Source: Paenibacillus ginsengarvi (GTDB lineage: Bacteria; Bacillota; Bacilli; Paenibacillales; NBRC-103111). Taken from it: a stretch of 64,000 bases of DNA. The translations under genes and the position numbers were made by a program. Below, piece after piece: positions 8,057 through 17,276 of the stretch. Positions within the stretch are counted from its first letter, which is position 1, and every line of letters starts with the position of its first letter. The stretch is from NCBI RefSeq assembly GCF_003626695.1, contig NZ_RBAH01000002.1, forward strand, positions 62,001 through 126,000, read 5' to 3'. Below the pieces are notes generated by a model. The model had not been told where the DNA came from. It saw nothing but the letters and a program-made list of their open reading frames with translations, and did not search any database.

Positions 8057-9208
8057 ATGAAAGATTCACCTGTCTTAATCGATACCGACGTTCATAACCA
8101 GATCGGTTCGTTGTTGCCTTATTTACCGAAGGCATGGCATGAAAGATATCAAACTGTCAAAGTGCCCTACGGCGCGCAGTACTACTCGTCCGTAGGCACA
8201 AACCGCAAGGATGCGGTTCCGGACAAAGGCGGGGTTCCAGGCAGCGACCCTCAGTTTCTGATCAGCGATCATATGGATCGGTACGGCATCGATTATGCCA
8301 TTCTCACCGGCTCCGGAGTTTTGGGCCTTTCCCTGGACCCGGACCCGGACTATGGAAATGTGCTTGCTGCCGCATGCAACGACGGTATGATCGATACATG
8401 GCTGAATGTAAGCTCGCGGTTCAGAGGCTCGATCTTCGTCAACGCTTCCGATCCCATAGAGGCGGCAGCAGAAATCCGTCGTCATGCCTCCAACCCTAGT
8501 ATGGTCCAAGTGCTTATGGCGAGCGCTGCGCGAATGCCGTATGGACAGCGCTTCTATCATCCGATCTACGACGCTGCGAACGAGTGCGGCTTGCCGGTAG
8601 CCATCCATCCTGGCACAGAGGGCAAGGGAATCTCCGGAGCGCCAACGCCTTCGGGTTATCCTACCCGTTACATGGAATGGCACAATATTTTACCAATCAA
8701 CTACATGACCCATGTGAACAGCCTTGTATGCGAAGGTGTATTCGAGAAATTTCCGAAATTGAAATTCGTCGCCATCGAAGGAGGGATCTCCTGGCTGCCG
8801 CACCTGATGTGGCGGATGGACAAAAACTACAAAGCGCTGCGTGAATCGACTCCATGGCTGAAACGATTTCCATCCGAGTATATTAAAGACCACATCAAGC
8901 TGACGACACAGCCTGTTGAAGAACCGAATAATCCGGAGTATTTATTGCAGATTTTGCACATGATCGAGGCGGAGAAAACGGTCATGTTCTCCTCGGACTA
9001 TCCGCATTGGGATAATGATAATCCCAAAATGGCCTTTCCGCGGATGCCAAAAGACATGAAACAGCGTATTTTGGCGGGGACCGCAGCGGAATTGTACGGG
9101 CTGCATACGAGACCGGCAAGAAAGGACGACATTGCCAACGATCTGGCCGATCAAATCGCCAGAAAGTCGAAGCAGTCTCCCGAGCATGCTTGGGGAGAAG
9201 ATGAATGA
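8057..9208 (+). CDS. Amidohydrolase-family metal-dependent hydrolase or decarboxylase (ACMSD-like)
   Basis: This 383-residue TIM-barrel protein belongs to the amidohydrolase-2 superfamily. Metal ligands are recognisable: DTDVH near residues 9-13 in place of the usual DxHxH, HPG near 185, and the late aspartate in FSSDYPHWD near 313. EKFPKLKFVAIEGGISWLP is the typical strand-7 region. Members decarboxylate or hydrolyse aromatic or keto-acid compounds (ACMSD, gamma-resorcylate decarboxylase, LigY-like enzymes). The start is an ATG with TAGGAGG upstream. Its last codon overlaps the Rieske gene by 4 bp, so the two proteins probably act together. The substrate cannot be read from sequence. Confidence 0.88.
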   Translation: MKDSPVLIDTDVHNQIGSLLPYLPKAWHERYQTVKVPYGAQYYSSVGTNRKDAVPDKGGVPGSDPQFLISDHMDRYGIDYAILTGSGVLGLSLDPDPDYGNVLAAACNDGMIDTWLNVSSRFRGSIFVNASDPIEAAAEIRRHASNPSMVQVLMASAARMPYGQRFYHPIYDAANECGLPVAIHPGTEGKGISGAPTPSGYPTRYMEWHNILPINYMTHVNSLVCEGVFEKFPKLKFVAIEGGISWLPHLMWRMDKNYKALRESTPWLKRFPSEYIKDHIKLTTQPVEEPNNPEYLLQILHMIEAEKTVMFSSDYPHWDNDNPKMAFPRMPKDMKQRILAGTAAELYGLHTRPARKDDIANDLADQIARKSKQSPEHAWGEDE

Positions 9209-9561
9209 GCAGACATTGGGTCGGAAAAACAGCCGATATCGAGGAAATGAAAAGCAAGATTTTTAAAATCGCAGGAATCGAGTTCGGCTTGTACCAAGTA
9301 CGAGGAAGCTGGTATGCGTGGAGCAACTTTTGCCCACACCAAGGCGCCTCTATATGCAAGGGACCTGTTTGCGGAACGCGGCTCCCTTCCCTTGTATATG
9401 AGTACAAATACGGAATGGAAGAGCAAATACTGCGTTGCCCGTGGCATGGCTGGGAGTTTGACCTGACAAATGGACAGCTGTTGGTCGATTCACACACGAA
9501 ATTAAGAGGCTACCCCGTGGAAATTGACGATGGCCACTTGTTTGTAATTTTACCCAAATAA
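9205..9561 (+). CDS. Stand-alone Rieske [2Fe-2S] protein
   Basis: The protein has 118 residues with the two Rieske ligand boxes CPH (C43, H45) and CPWH (C78, H81). The spacing between the boxes is 32 residues, about twice the 16-17 usual for small Rieske ferredoxins, and the loop carries two additional cysteines (SICKGPVCG). There is no catalytic oxygenase domain, so it should act as an electron carrier or an accessory subunit. The ATGA overlap with the amidohydrolase gene indicates coupled translation. No reductase or oxygenase subunit is nearby, so its redox partner is unknown. Confidence 0.9.
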   Translation: MSRHWVGKTADIEEMKSKIFKIAGIEFGLYQVRGSWYAWSNFCPHQGASICKGPVCGTRLPSLVYEYKYGMEEQILRCPWHGWEFDLTNGQLLVDSHTKLRGYPVEIDDGHLFVILPK

Positions 9562-9609
9562 TAGATGGTATGAGTAATGTTACTCTTTGTCAAAAGGGGG
9601 AATTCAAGC

Positions 9610-12600
9610 ATGAAGTGGAATCGCTTTCATTTAAAACGTTGTATGCTGCTTGCAATCGCCTCCGTGCTGACCGTCGGCCTGCTGCCGACGTCAGCCGGAG
9701 CGCAGGACAGAAGCACGGACCGTTTTGTAAACGCCGATCAGAACGCGAATTTTGGAAGGGCAGCTTCCGAAAATCCGAATGGCGGTTCGCTTGCCTGGGA
9801 AGAGAGCTACTATCTCGACAGCTACGTGACCATGTATGAAACAACAGGGGATCGTTATTGGCTCGACAAAATCGTAGACCACACCGACAGAATGATGGGC
9901 AACGCCACCGATTACAACGGCGACGGAGCGCTGGGCTGGAAAGATCATACGGCTGCTCACAATCAGGTGAAAAATGCCAACTTTTCCCTCGTTGGGCCTG
10001 CCGATTCTACAGTCCAAATGGACGTATACGGCTCATTCGAGGAGGATGCAGACAACGATCATATTCCGGACGGTTGGGATGTGCAAGGGGCCGTTGGCAA
10101 AGCCTACCGTTCAACAGCTGTAGGCGCTGCTTTCAGCGGCTCGGCCGGCGTGATCGTCGAGAGCGACGGAAATAACGAAAACCGGCTCGTGCGGAACCTG
10201 TCCTATTCGCCCGGCATAACTTATGCGGTAGAAGCGTTCATGAGCGTAGATACGGAAATGACGCAAGCGCTCGTTGAAGTGTATAATGCGACGACGGGTG
10301 CAGTCGTCGCTTATGAGCGGGCCCATCATGTCGGTTTTGAGCGTTACCTCTTTACGTTCAAAGCGCCGTCAAGCGGAGTCCTCCAGCTTCGCCTTGCGCT
10401 GCAGAGCTATGGCCAGCCCGGATACAAAGCCTATTTTGATCACATATCGATCCGGGCTTTGGATGAGACAAAGCCGCTGCTTGAGAATGGCGGCATGGAG
10501 AAGCTGAATCCCGCGGACTCGACGTTGCCTGCCGGCTGGAACCGGGTCGGTTCTGCGAATGCGTCAGCCGTCCATACCAGTGTGGATTCCGCCTCCGGGT
10601 CCTATTCATTGGCGACCACGACGGACGGCACCTCCTGGAAAATTGCAGAACAAATCATCGACTACGTGCCGTCGCAAGCTTACACGCTATCGTTCAAAGG
10701 AAAAGTGTCCGGAACAGCAGCTCAAGGAAAAGTGCAAATTTACAATGCGACAGACGGCGCGGTCATTGCCTATACAACCTTTAACTCCACCTCCTGGACA
10801 TCGGGAAGCGTGTCGTTCACTGCGCCTGCCGTTGCCGGCAATACCGTTAAGGTCCGATTGTACCAGTCAAACTGGACCTTGTCCGGGTTTACAAGTTACT
10901 ATGACGATCTTGTATTGTCGGCAGTTTCCACGCTTGTGAACGGCGGCATGGAGGAGCTGAATGCGGTTGACCCGACAATGCCGAACAACTGGACCCGAAA
11001 CGCTGCTGCCAACTCATCCAGCGTATATATTAGCACCTACGCAGCTACCGGCGCCTACTCCTTGGCCACGACAACGGACAATACTTCTTGGAAAATGGCC
11101 GAGCAAACGATCGATTACGTGCCGTCGCAAACCTACACGCTGTCCTTTAATGGGAAGGTATCGAGCACTGTCGCTTCCGGTAGGGTAGCCGTTTATAACG
11201 CAACAGACGGAGTCACGATCGCGACGACTACGTTCCAATCCACATCATGGGCGCCGCACAAGCTGACGTTCACCGCTCCGGAGGCCGCAGGGAAAAACCT
11301 CAAGATCCGGTTATATCAGAACAGCTGGAACTTGACAGGGTTCACCAGTTACTTTGACGATTTGCAGCTATACATGAGCTTGCCGGCGGCCGCAATAAGC
11401 AACGGCGGGTTTGAGACGGTGGACGGATCGGATCCGACTCTTCCGCAATACTGGAGCCGATTGGCGGGCACAACATCTACCGATGCGCATGTGGCTACAG
11501 GTATTAACAATTACTATACGGGTACCAAAGGAGTTATCATTCAGGCATCCGCATCCGCAGTTAAAGGGCTGGAACAGAATGTATCGTACGTACCGGGAGC
11601 CACCTATGTGTTGAGTTATATGGGGCGCGCCACAATCCCTAACGCTGAGGGCGTTGTGGAGGTGTTTAATGAAACCGACAATGTGGTACTCGCGGCCAGC
11701 ACCTTTTCCGACCTCAAATGGACGAAGCGCTCGTTTGTATTCACTGCGCCAAGTGTAGTGGGTAAGACGATTAAGCTTCGCATTTCGCAGGCTGTATCGT
11801 CTGGCGGCGGATATGGTTACGTAGACGTTATCTCCTTACAGCGCCTGCTCCATACAGAAGCAGCAGGGTGGACACGCAGCTATCCAACGACGCTTGCCGA
11901 GGCCCACCGGACCAATGCTTCAACCGTCTTTAGCGATGATGCCGGCCTTGAGCTTATCCATGGTGGCACTGCAGCGCCAGTTCTATTTCAGGAGTTGTAC
12001 AACTACAGACCGAATTCGCCATACGGCATTTCGTTCAGCGGCAAGGCCTCTTCCGGCGCATCCGGGCAAGTCCGCGTATACGACAAGTCGACCGCCACGA
12101 CGCTTGGAAGCTGGAGCTTCAACAATACGAGCAGGCTGACCGGGATAAGCGGCGAGTTCCAAACGCCTGCTGCCGGGCATGAGCTGATCGTTGAGGTGTC
12201 CATTCCAACCGGAACAGCAGGGCATACGATCTGGGTCGATTCGTTTGAATTGGGAGAGCAATGGGAATATATGGTGCACGAAGGCGTGATCATGTCTCCC
12301 GTTTTGAGATTTGTAAATAAAGTGATTGCTGATCCTTCCTTGCATGCCGTTTACTTATCTAAGGCTCTGACTTATCGCGATTTTGCCGGAAATAATTTGT
12401 TTCACAAATGGGACCCGTATTGGAGACAGATAAGCGGAACAGATGGAGCCGATAACGGGACAGGCGTCTATTTACACCCAAAAGGCTTCAGCACAGAATG
12501 GTTCCCCGGCCGCAGCCTGCCGCATAATCAGTACTTGGCTTATGCCCAAATGCTGTATCTGCTCTACGATGCTACGGAAGGAGTGGCCGCATACGCCGCG

Positions 12601-14004
12601 GATCGTCCGTTATACAAGAGCAGGGCCAACGACATGGAGCGTGCGTTCAAAAGCACACTGATTGCACATCCGTTAAATGCGTTACTGGGAACAGACGCCT
12701 ACTTGTGGAACTATTGGGACAGCTTTGGCGCTTGGGACAACGGGCATTATGCCAACTATCATCAAGAAGACATCTCCCATGCCGGCTTGACTATGGCGGG
12801 GGCAGTGGAGGCTTACCATCAAGGGCAAGTTTTTACCTTCGAGGATATGGCCAAACTGACCCGTACGTTCACGGATGTGATGTGGAATGGGAGTTTATCG
12901 GAACCTGTACTTTCGTATTATAATTCCAGGCAGCCTCTTGTTACGGCTGATAAAACAAATACGAACCGGTTTCATGCCTGGACCCATTTTGCTGAATTCG
13001 ACCCTCTGGTCAGAGATATTGCGAATGCTGTATGCGAAGCGGACGGCTGCCCGACGGTAATCGCCTCAGACGTTGCGAAATGGAGCGGCAACAAAATCGC
13101 GAACTCCGACTTCGAACAGGCGGATTCGTCGGACGCCACATTGCCGCAGCGCTGGACGAGGCATAACTCGACATCGGCAACCGCGGCATTGACCGGAACC
13201 GATACAGGCATGAATGATTCTTCCTTATCGATTACAACCAACGGCACAACCTGGGAAATTGTGGAGCAAAGAATAGAGCAGTATGAGCCCAACACGCCTT
13301 ATATCGTCTCATTCTTAAGCAAAAAATATGGAAGCGTTAACGGGAGAGTTCAAGTGTATGACTACACGACTTCCACTAATCTTGGCCAATTGATTGTATC
13401 GAATACGAGTTGGGCCAGAAATGAGTTCACGGTGCAAACGCCGGAAGCCGGCCATGATGTGCGGGTCAGGCTTTACACCTCCGCAGTATCGCCTGTCGGC
13501 TCATCGGTTGGATTTGACGACGTTCATACGTATCCATCGTTGTCGAGCGGAGAGATTGCGAACGCAGGATTTGAGACGCCGGACAAGTGGGATTCTACGC
13601 TCCCCCGTTATTGGCAGCGCGGTACGACCACGCTCCCTGCCAATGCAACCATCGATGCTTCAGACCGATTTGCGGGGGTTAACTCGTTCAAGCTGGTCTC
13701 CACAGCCGACGGAGCGGGTCAAGAGCTGTCTTACGCTTGGTCGGGCTATCGCCCAAGCGCTCTGTATACGGTTAGTTTTGCTGGAAAAGTGAGCGGAAGC
13801 GCAGGCGGGAAGCTTCGGATTATCGATACCACGACAAATATGGTTCTGGTCGATCAAGCTATCACTTCAACTTCTTGGTCATTGCAAGCGGTTACATTCA
13901 CTACGCCTTCCGACTACAAGGATAAGCTGAAAGTGATATTGACGCACAATAACTCGAATGCCGAAGGTACGGTGTGGATGGACGAGTTGAACATTGCTTA
14001 TTAA
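9610..14004 (+). CDS. Giant secreted protein: helical enzyme-like domain split by tandem carbohydrate-binding-type modules
   Basis: The protein has 1464 residues starting at the ATG nine bases after AAGGGGG; an in-frame ATG 33 bases earlier lacks a site. A signal peptide (residues 1 to about 30, ending TSAGA) directs export. Residues 45-125 (WEESYYLDSYVTMYETTGDRYWL) look like the first helices of an (alpha/alpha) toroid. Five beta-sandwich modules follow near 137, 291, 442, 596 and 747, each about 150 residues; most open with NGGMEELN..DPTLPNNW and close with a YYDDL-type strand. The helical domain resumes near 883 (HEGVIMSPVLRFVNKV) and runs to about 1160 with aromatic patches such as WNYWDSFGAWDNGHYANYHQEDISHAG. 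Two more modules end the protein. It probably binds or degrades a polysaccharide, but no glycosidase family is recognised. A solute-binding lipoprotein gene follows after 17 bp. Confidence 0.82.
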   Translation: MKWNRFHLKRCMLLAIASVLTVGLLPTSAGAQDRSTDRFVNADQNANFGRAASENPNGGSLAWEESYYLDSYVTMYETTGDRYWLDKIVDHTDRMMGNATDYNGDGALGWKDHTAAHNQVKNANFSLVGPADSTVQMDVYGSFEEDADNDHIPDGWDVQGAVGKAYRSTAVGAAFSGSAGVIVESDGNNENRLVRNLSYSPGITYAVEAFMSVDTEMTQALVEVYNATTGAVVAYERAHHVGFERYLFTFKAPSSGVLQLRLALQSYGQPGYKAYFDHISIRALDETKPLLENGGMEKLNPADSTLPAGWNRVGSANASAVHTSVDSASGSYSLATTTDGTSWKIAEQIIDYVPSQAYTLSFKGKVSGTAAQGKVQIYNATDGAVIAYTTFNSTSWTSGSVSFTAPAVAGNTVKVRLYQSNWTLSGFTSYYDDLVLSAVSTLVNGGMEELNAVDPTMPNNWTRNAAANSSSVYISTYAATGAYSLATTTDNTSWKMAEQTIDYVPSQTYTLSFNGKVSSTVASGRVAVYNATDGVTIATTTFQSTSWAPHKLTFTAPEAAGKNLKIRLYQNSWNLTGFTSYFDDLQLYMSLPAAAISNGGFETVDGSDPTLPQYWSRLAGTTSTDAHVATGINNYYTGTKGVIIQASASAVKGLEQNVSYVPGATYVLSYMGRATIPNAEGVVEVFNETDNVVLAASTFSDLKWTKRSFVFTAPSVVGKTIKLRISQAVSSGGGYGYVDVISLQRLLHTEAAGWTRSYPTTLAEAHRTNASTVFSDDAGLELIHGGTAAPVLFQELYNYRPNSPYGISFSGKASSGASGQVRVYDKSTATTLGSWSFNNTSRLTGISGEFQTPAAGHELIVEVSIPTGTAGHTIWVDSFELGEQWEYMVHEGVIMSPVLRFVNKVIADPSLHAVYLSKALTYRDFAGNNLFHKWDPYWRQISGTDGADNGTGVYLHPKGFSTEWFPGRSLPHNQYLAYAQMLYLLYDATEGVAAYAADRPLYKSRANDMERAFKSTLIAHPLNALLGTDAYLWNYWDSFGAWDNGHYANYHQEDISHAGLTMAGAVEAYHQGQVFTFEDMAKLTRTFTDVMWNGSLSEPVLSYYNSRQPLVTADKTNTNRFHAWTHFAEFDPLVRDIANAVCEADGCPTVIASDVAKWSGNKIANSDFEQADSSDATLPQRWTRHNSTSATAALTGTDTGMNDSSLSITTNGTTWEIVEQRIEQYEPNTPYIVSFLSKKYGSVNGRVQVYDYTTSTNLGQLIVSNTSWARNEFTVQTPEAGHDVRVRLYTSAVSPVGSSVGFDDVHTYPSLSSGEIANAGFETPDKWDSTLPRYWQRGTTTLPANATIDASDRFAGVNSFKLVSTADGAGQELSYAWSGYRPSALYTVSFAGKVSGSAGGKLRIIDTTTNMVLVDQAITSTSWSLQAVTFTTPSDYKDKLKVILTHNNSNAEGTVWMDELNIAY
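9616..9629. promoter_or_regulatory. cre-like CcpA site inside the start of the secreted protein gene
   Basis: Read on the minus strand, TGAAAGCGATTCCA matches the CcpA catabolite-repression consensus TGWNANCGNTNWCA at 13 of 14 positions. It covers codons 3-7 of the coding region, a position where CcpA can act as a roadblock. It would fit glucose repression of a polysaccharide-use gene. Confidence 0.4.
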
Positions 14005-14021
14005 TTGGAGGCTAAATTCAC

Positions 14022-15356
14022 ATGAAAAAGCAAGCGATCGTATATTCCTTACTCGCCAGTATGATGGCTTTGACTGCAGCCTGTTCAAGCGACAAAACGG
14101 ATGGAACCGCTCCCGGCGACGCTAGGCCAGCCGATAACAAGGCCGCGACAGAAGTGAAAAAGCAGCCGGTTGAACTCGTATTTTACACGCCGGGAGCCGG
14201 CTACGACGAAACGTTTATGGATATTTTCGGCAGTGAAATTCAGAAGAAATTTCCTTATATTACTGTAAAATTTCTGTCTGCCAGCACAGGTCAATTGGCC
14301 GACCTTATCGCCTCCGGGCAAACGATCGACGTGCTGCTCGTGTCGATCGGCCAGAGTAATATGCTTACGGCTTACAACTACCAGTACGATATTTCCGAGT
14401 TGCTCAAATCGAAAAAGTTCGATTTGAGCCATATCGAGCCGTCGGCGGTCGAACTGCAAAAAGGATTTGCCAACAACGGGATGTATGGGCTCCCTGTGTT
14501 CACGAATACGCTGGCCAACTTTTACAACAAAGATATTTTTGATAAGTTCGGGGTGGAGTATCCGAAGGACGGATTGACTTGGGATCAATTGAAGGACCTG
14601 GCCAAACGTTTGTCGCGCACGGAGGGCGGCAAAACGTATAACGGTCTCGTGATGTCGTCATCCGCCAACATTGGGCTTAATCAGTTTTCAGTGGCATATA
14701 TCGATCCGGTTGCGAAAAAGTCGATATTTACATCGGAAAAATTCAAGCAGGCGTTCAATCTGCTGACGAGCGTAGCGCAATTGCCGGGCAACGGATTAAC
14801 GGAGGATACGTGGTCGCTCGCCGGACAGCAAAAAATGTTTTTCCAGGATCAAACCGCCGCGATGCTGCTGCACTTCGTCAACACGGGGCTCACCACATTG
14901 AAAGAGCAGTTCGACTGGGATATCGCCTCTTACCCACAGCTGCCTAACAATCCGGGCGTAGGCGCATCAACGTATCCGACTTATTTATATGTGACAAAGA
15001 CGAGCAAGTACAAAGAAGATGCGTTCGATGCAATCGCTTACTTGACGACCGACGAGTTCCAAACGGGAATGGCGAAAAAGGGAATGCTGCCGATATTGAA
15101 AGACAAATCAAAAGGCTTGAGCGAATTCGGCAAAGACAATCCACTGCTCAAAAATAAAAACGTCAAGGCGCTCATTCCGGACAAGTACGCCCCGTCGGCG
15201 TTGATCAGTACGGAAATCGTGACAGCGCAATCGCCAGGCAATGCCGCCTTCTTCGAAGCGTACCAAAACGTTGTGCTCGGCACGAAAGACGCCAATACGG
15301 CGCTGCGCGAAGCCGGAGAGAAATACGACGCCAAGCTGGCGGAACTATTTAAATAA
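14022..15356 (+). CDS. Extracellular solute-binding lipoprotein (ABC importer family 1), orphan
   Basis: The protein has 444 residues. A signal peptide with lipobox LTAAC anchors it to the outer face of the membrane. The mature part has the family-1 solute-binding pattern: substrate-lobe start QPVELVFYTPGAG, central hinge FYNKDIFDKFGVEYPKDGLTWDQL, and C-terminal helix DANTALREAGEKYDAKLAEL. Such proteins deliver oligosaccharides or related ligands to a membrane permease pair. No permease or ATPase gene is adjacent. It lies 17 bp behind the giant secreted protein and ahead of a Gfo/Idh oxidoreductase, so the likely ligand is the product released by the secreted protein. It is one of five paralogues in the window. 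Confidence 0.92.
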   Translation: MKKQAIVYSLLASMMALTAACSSDKTDGTAPGDARPADNKAATEVKKQPVELVFYTPGAGYDETFMDIFGSEIQKKFPYITVKFLSASTGQLADLIASGQTIDVLLVSIGQSNMLTAYNYQYDISELLKSKKFDLSHIEPSAVELQKGFANNGMYGLPVFTNTLANFYNKDIFDKFGVEYPKDGLTWDQLKDLAKRLSRTEGGKTYNGLVMSSSANIGLNQFSVAYIDPVAKKSIFTSEKFKQAFNLLTSVAQLPGNGLTEDTWSLAGQQKMFFQDQTAAMLLHFVNTGLTTLKEQFDWDIASYPQLPNNPGVGASTYPTYLYVTKTSKYKEDAFDAIAYLTTDEFQTGMAKKGMLPILKDKSKGLSEFGKDNPLLKNKNVKALIPDKYAPSALISTEIVTAQSPGNAAFFEAYQNVVLGTKDANTALREAGEKYDAKLAELFK

Positions 15357-15389
15357 ACTTAAATTAAATAAACACATCTTACAGTGGCT

Positions 15390-15440
15390 CCCCGCAAAGT
15401 ACTTGGAATACGCTTCGAAGAGAGACTTTACTTTGCGGGG
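15390..15440 (+). promoter_or_regulatory. Long-loop stem between binding-protein and oxidoreductase genes
   Basis: CCCCGCAAAGT (15390-15400) and ACTTTGCGGGG (15430-15440) are perfect complements around a 29-nt loop, midway in the 107-bp gap. No T run follows, so it is less likely a terminator than an mRNA-processing or stability hairpin that would keep binding-protein mRNA more abundant than the downstream message. An operator role is also possible. Confidence 0.45.
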
Positions 15441-15463
15441 TACCGATAGGAGCGAATCAACAT

Positions 15464-16474
15464 ATGAAGAAGTTCAGAGCCGTCATCGTCGGAGCGGGAG
15501 CAATCGCACGTGACCATGCACGTGTGCTGAGGCACGACCAGCGCACGGAATTGGCGGGTATCGCCGACATTGACTACAGTAAGGCGCAATCATTGGCATC
15601 CGCTTCGTATACGGTCGCTTACGCCGACTACAAGACGATGGTCAGCGAGCTGCGGCCAGATATCGCGATCATTACGCTGCCTCATTTTTTGCATAAGTCG
15701 GCAGCGATCGATTGCATCGAGCGCGGTTGTCATGTGCTGATGGAGAAGCCGATGGCGCTAAATGTTGAGGAGTGCGCGGAGATGAACGCAGCGGCGCGCA
15801 AGCGCGGCGTCTATTTGGCCGTCGGCCATATTCAGCAACATTACGCGGCGAACCGTAAGGCGAAGGAGATCATTGCTTCCGGCCAGTTGGGACAGCTCGT
15901 CTCGATATTCGAACGAAGACATAATCAGTACTTTTTGCCGGAGCGTCCGGACTGGTTTCTCGATAAGGCGAGGTCCGGCGGAGGCGTCATGATCAATCTC
16001 GGCAGCCATTGTATCGATAAATTGCAGTGGATCGGCGGATCGCCGGTTACGAAAGTCAAGGCGTCGTTGACGTATCACGGGACGCGAGGCAACGTCGAGG
16101 GGAGCGGCAGCCTGCTGATGCAGACGGCGGCCGGCGTATCGGCGATGATCTCCATATGCGGCTACAAAAATGTGCCGGTCAATGAGACCGAATTTTTAGG
16201 CACGGAAGGCCAGCTGAAGCTGATAGGGTCGAATTCGCTCTGGATCGCCGGTGAAGATCGAGCCTATACGCAGGTCGAACTAGGCGAGACGGTGAATGTA
16301 TTCGACGTGCAGTGGAGCGCTTTTTTGGACGATATCGAAGGGAACGGGCCGATGGACAATTCGGGCGAATACGGGCAGTCGGTATGCGCCGTTATCGATG
16401 CGATCTACCGTTCGGATGCAACCGGAACGGAGCAGGACGTCATCACAGTGCCGTCTCCTAACGTGCTTGTGTAG
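15464..16474 (+). CDS. Gfo/Idh/MocA-family NAD(P)-dependent oxidoreductase
   Basis: The protein has 336 residues. The N-terminal Rossmann fold shows the dinucleotide motif VGAGAIARDHARVL (residues 7-20). The EKPMAL motif near 97 is the catalytic Lys-Pro signature of the family. The C-terminal alpha/beta domain contains GGGVMINLGSHCIDKLQWIGG, the usual GGxxxDxGxH region in which the aspartate is replaced by asparagine; the histidine remains. These enzymes oxidise or reduce sugars, inositols or sugar acids. It follows the binding-protein gene and is closed by a strong hairpin, so it probably processes the imported sugar. The exact substrate is unknown. Confidence 0.9.
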   Translation: MKKFRAVIVGAGAIARDHARVLRHDQRTELAGIADIDYSKAQSLASASYTVAYADYKTMVSELRPDIAIITLPHFLHKSAAIDCIERGCHVLMEKPMALNVEECAEMNAAARKRGVYLAVGHIQQHYAANRKAKEIIASGQLGQLVSIFERRHNQYFLPERPDWFLDKARSGGGVMINLGSHCIDKLQWIGGSPVTKVKASLTYHGTRGNVEGSGSLLMQTAAGVSAMISICGYKNVPVNETEFLGTEGQLKLIGSNSLWIAGEDRAYTQVELGETVNVFDVQWSAFLDDIEGNGPMDNSGEYGQSVCAVIDAIYRSDATGTEQDVITVPSPNVLV

Positions 16475-16486
16475 CCGATCCGGACA

Positions 16487-16536
16487 GCAGCCGGAGCATC
16501 GGGGATTCGGAGGAATCCGCCCCGTGCTCCGGCTGC
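16487..16536 (+). terminator. Strong hairpin after the oxidoreductase gene
   Basis: A perfect 12-bp stem (GCAGCCGGAGCA with TGCTCCGGCTGC) continues inward as GGGGATTC/GAATCC-CCCC. It begins 12 bases after the stop codon. Only a weak T-rich tail (AATCGTTATTA) follows. Confidence 0.7.
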
Positions 16537-16582
16537 AATCGTTATTACGGCCGCTCCCAGTCGAGTCGCGGTCAGGATTTCT

Positions 16583-16729
16583 ATGAGGCATCGGAGAAAC
16601 CGATGTACAACACACCCTAAGGGCAACGACCACGTAAAGGAGCAAGAATCGGACCATAGCCCCATCGTGACATGGGAGGATAAGCCTGTAGGTAAATGCG
16701 GAGATCCATCGTGCGATCAATCCTATTAA
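16583..16729 (+). other. 48-codon open frame, doubtful
   Basis: An ATG with an AGGA seven bases ahead opens a 48-residue frame whose second half (PIVTWEDKPVGKCGDPSC) looks protein-like. No family is recognised. It sits in a stretch of gene debris and may itself be a relic. Confidence 0.2.
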
Positions 16730-16859
16730 GAAGCAATCCTGACTAACGGCGGAAGCGGGCTCACCTCACATTCATCATACAGTTTCATTTCCAAGAAGCA
16801 GAATCTCGCACTATTAAAACGGTCTTCATGACAACCGATTCAGACTCGTCTTCTTCGTT

Positions 16860-17132
16860 GCCGTTCAGGCAAACTGCATCAAGTTGTTCGATTATCACGG
16901 CGTACCGCAGAAGACGACAAGTTATTATAGTTACACACAGTTCGACAATGTAACGAATGCTGATGCTGAACAAGTTATTGTTATGAGTTCAAACAACTTA
17001 AGGGGATGGATAGAACAAAAAGGCTATCCCAGTGATGAAAAAATAATGAGATATATAATCACATATCTTGAAGGCGGCGAGCCTTCATTCAAACATAAAA
17101 TGGATATGTATTCAATCGTTATTAATCAATAA
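16860..17132 (+). pseudogene. C-terminal fragment of an unrecognised protein
   Basis: An open frame reads about 90 residues (AVQANCIKLFDYHGVPQ... to MDMYSIVINQ) and ends in TAA. It has normal amino-acid composition but no start with a ribosome site; the frame is closed by a stop at 16815. The AT content of the second half is higher than in the neighbouring genes. It is best read as the surviving end of a broken gene. The family was not recognised. Confidence 0.4.
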
Positions 17133-17276
17133 AAAGGGCTAGATAAATTGGATGAACCCGATCGTGTGTCGTTAGACAAGAAGTTTTCGGCTTGCATTTT
17201 CGTCCAAAGTTTGAAGGGAGCGTTGCTCACAAAAAACGCCTTTTGCACGGTGCCCTGCTTTCTATGAAGCAGTTAG

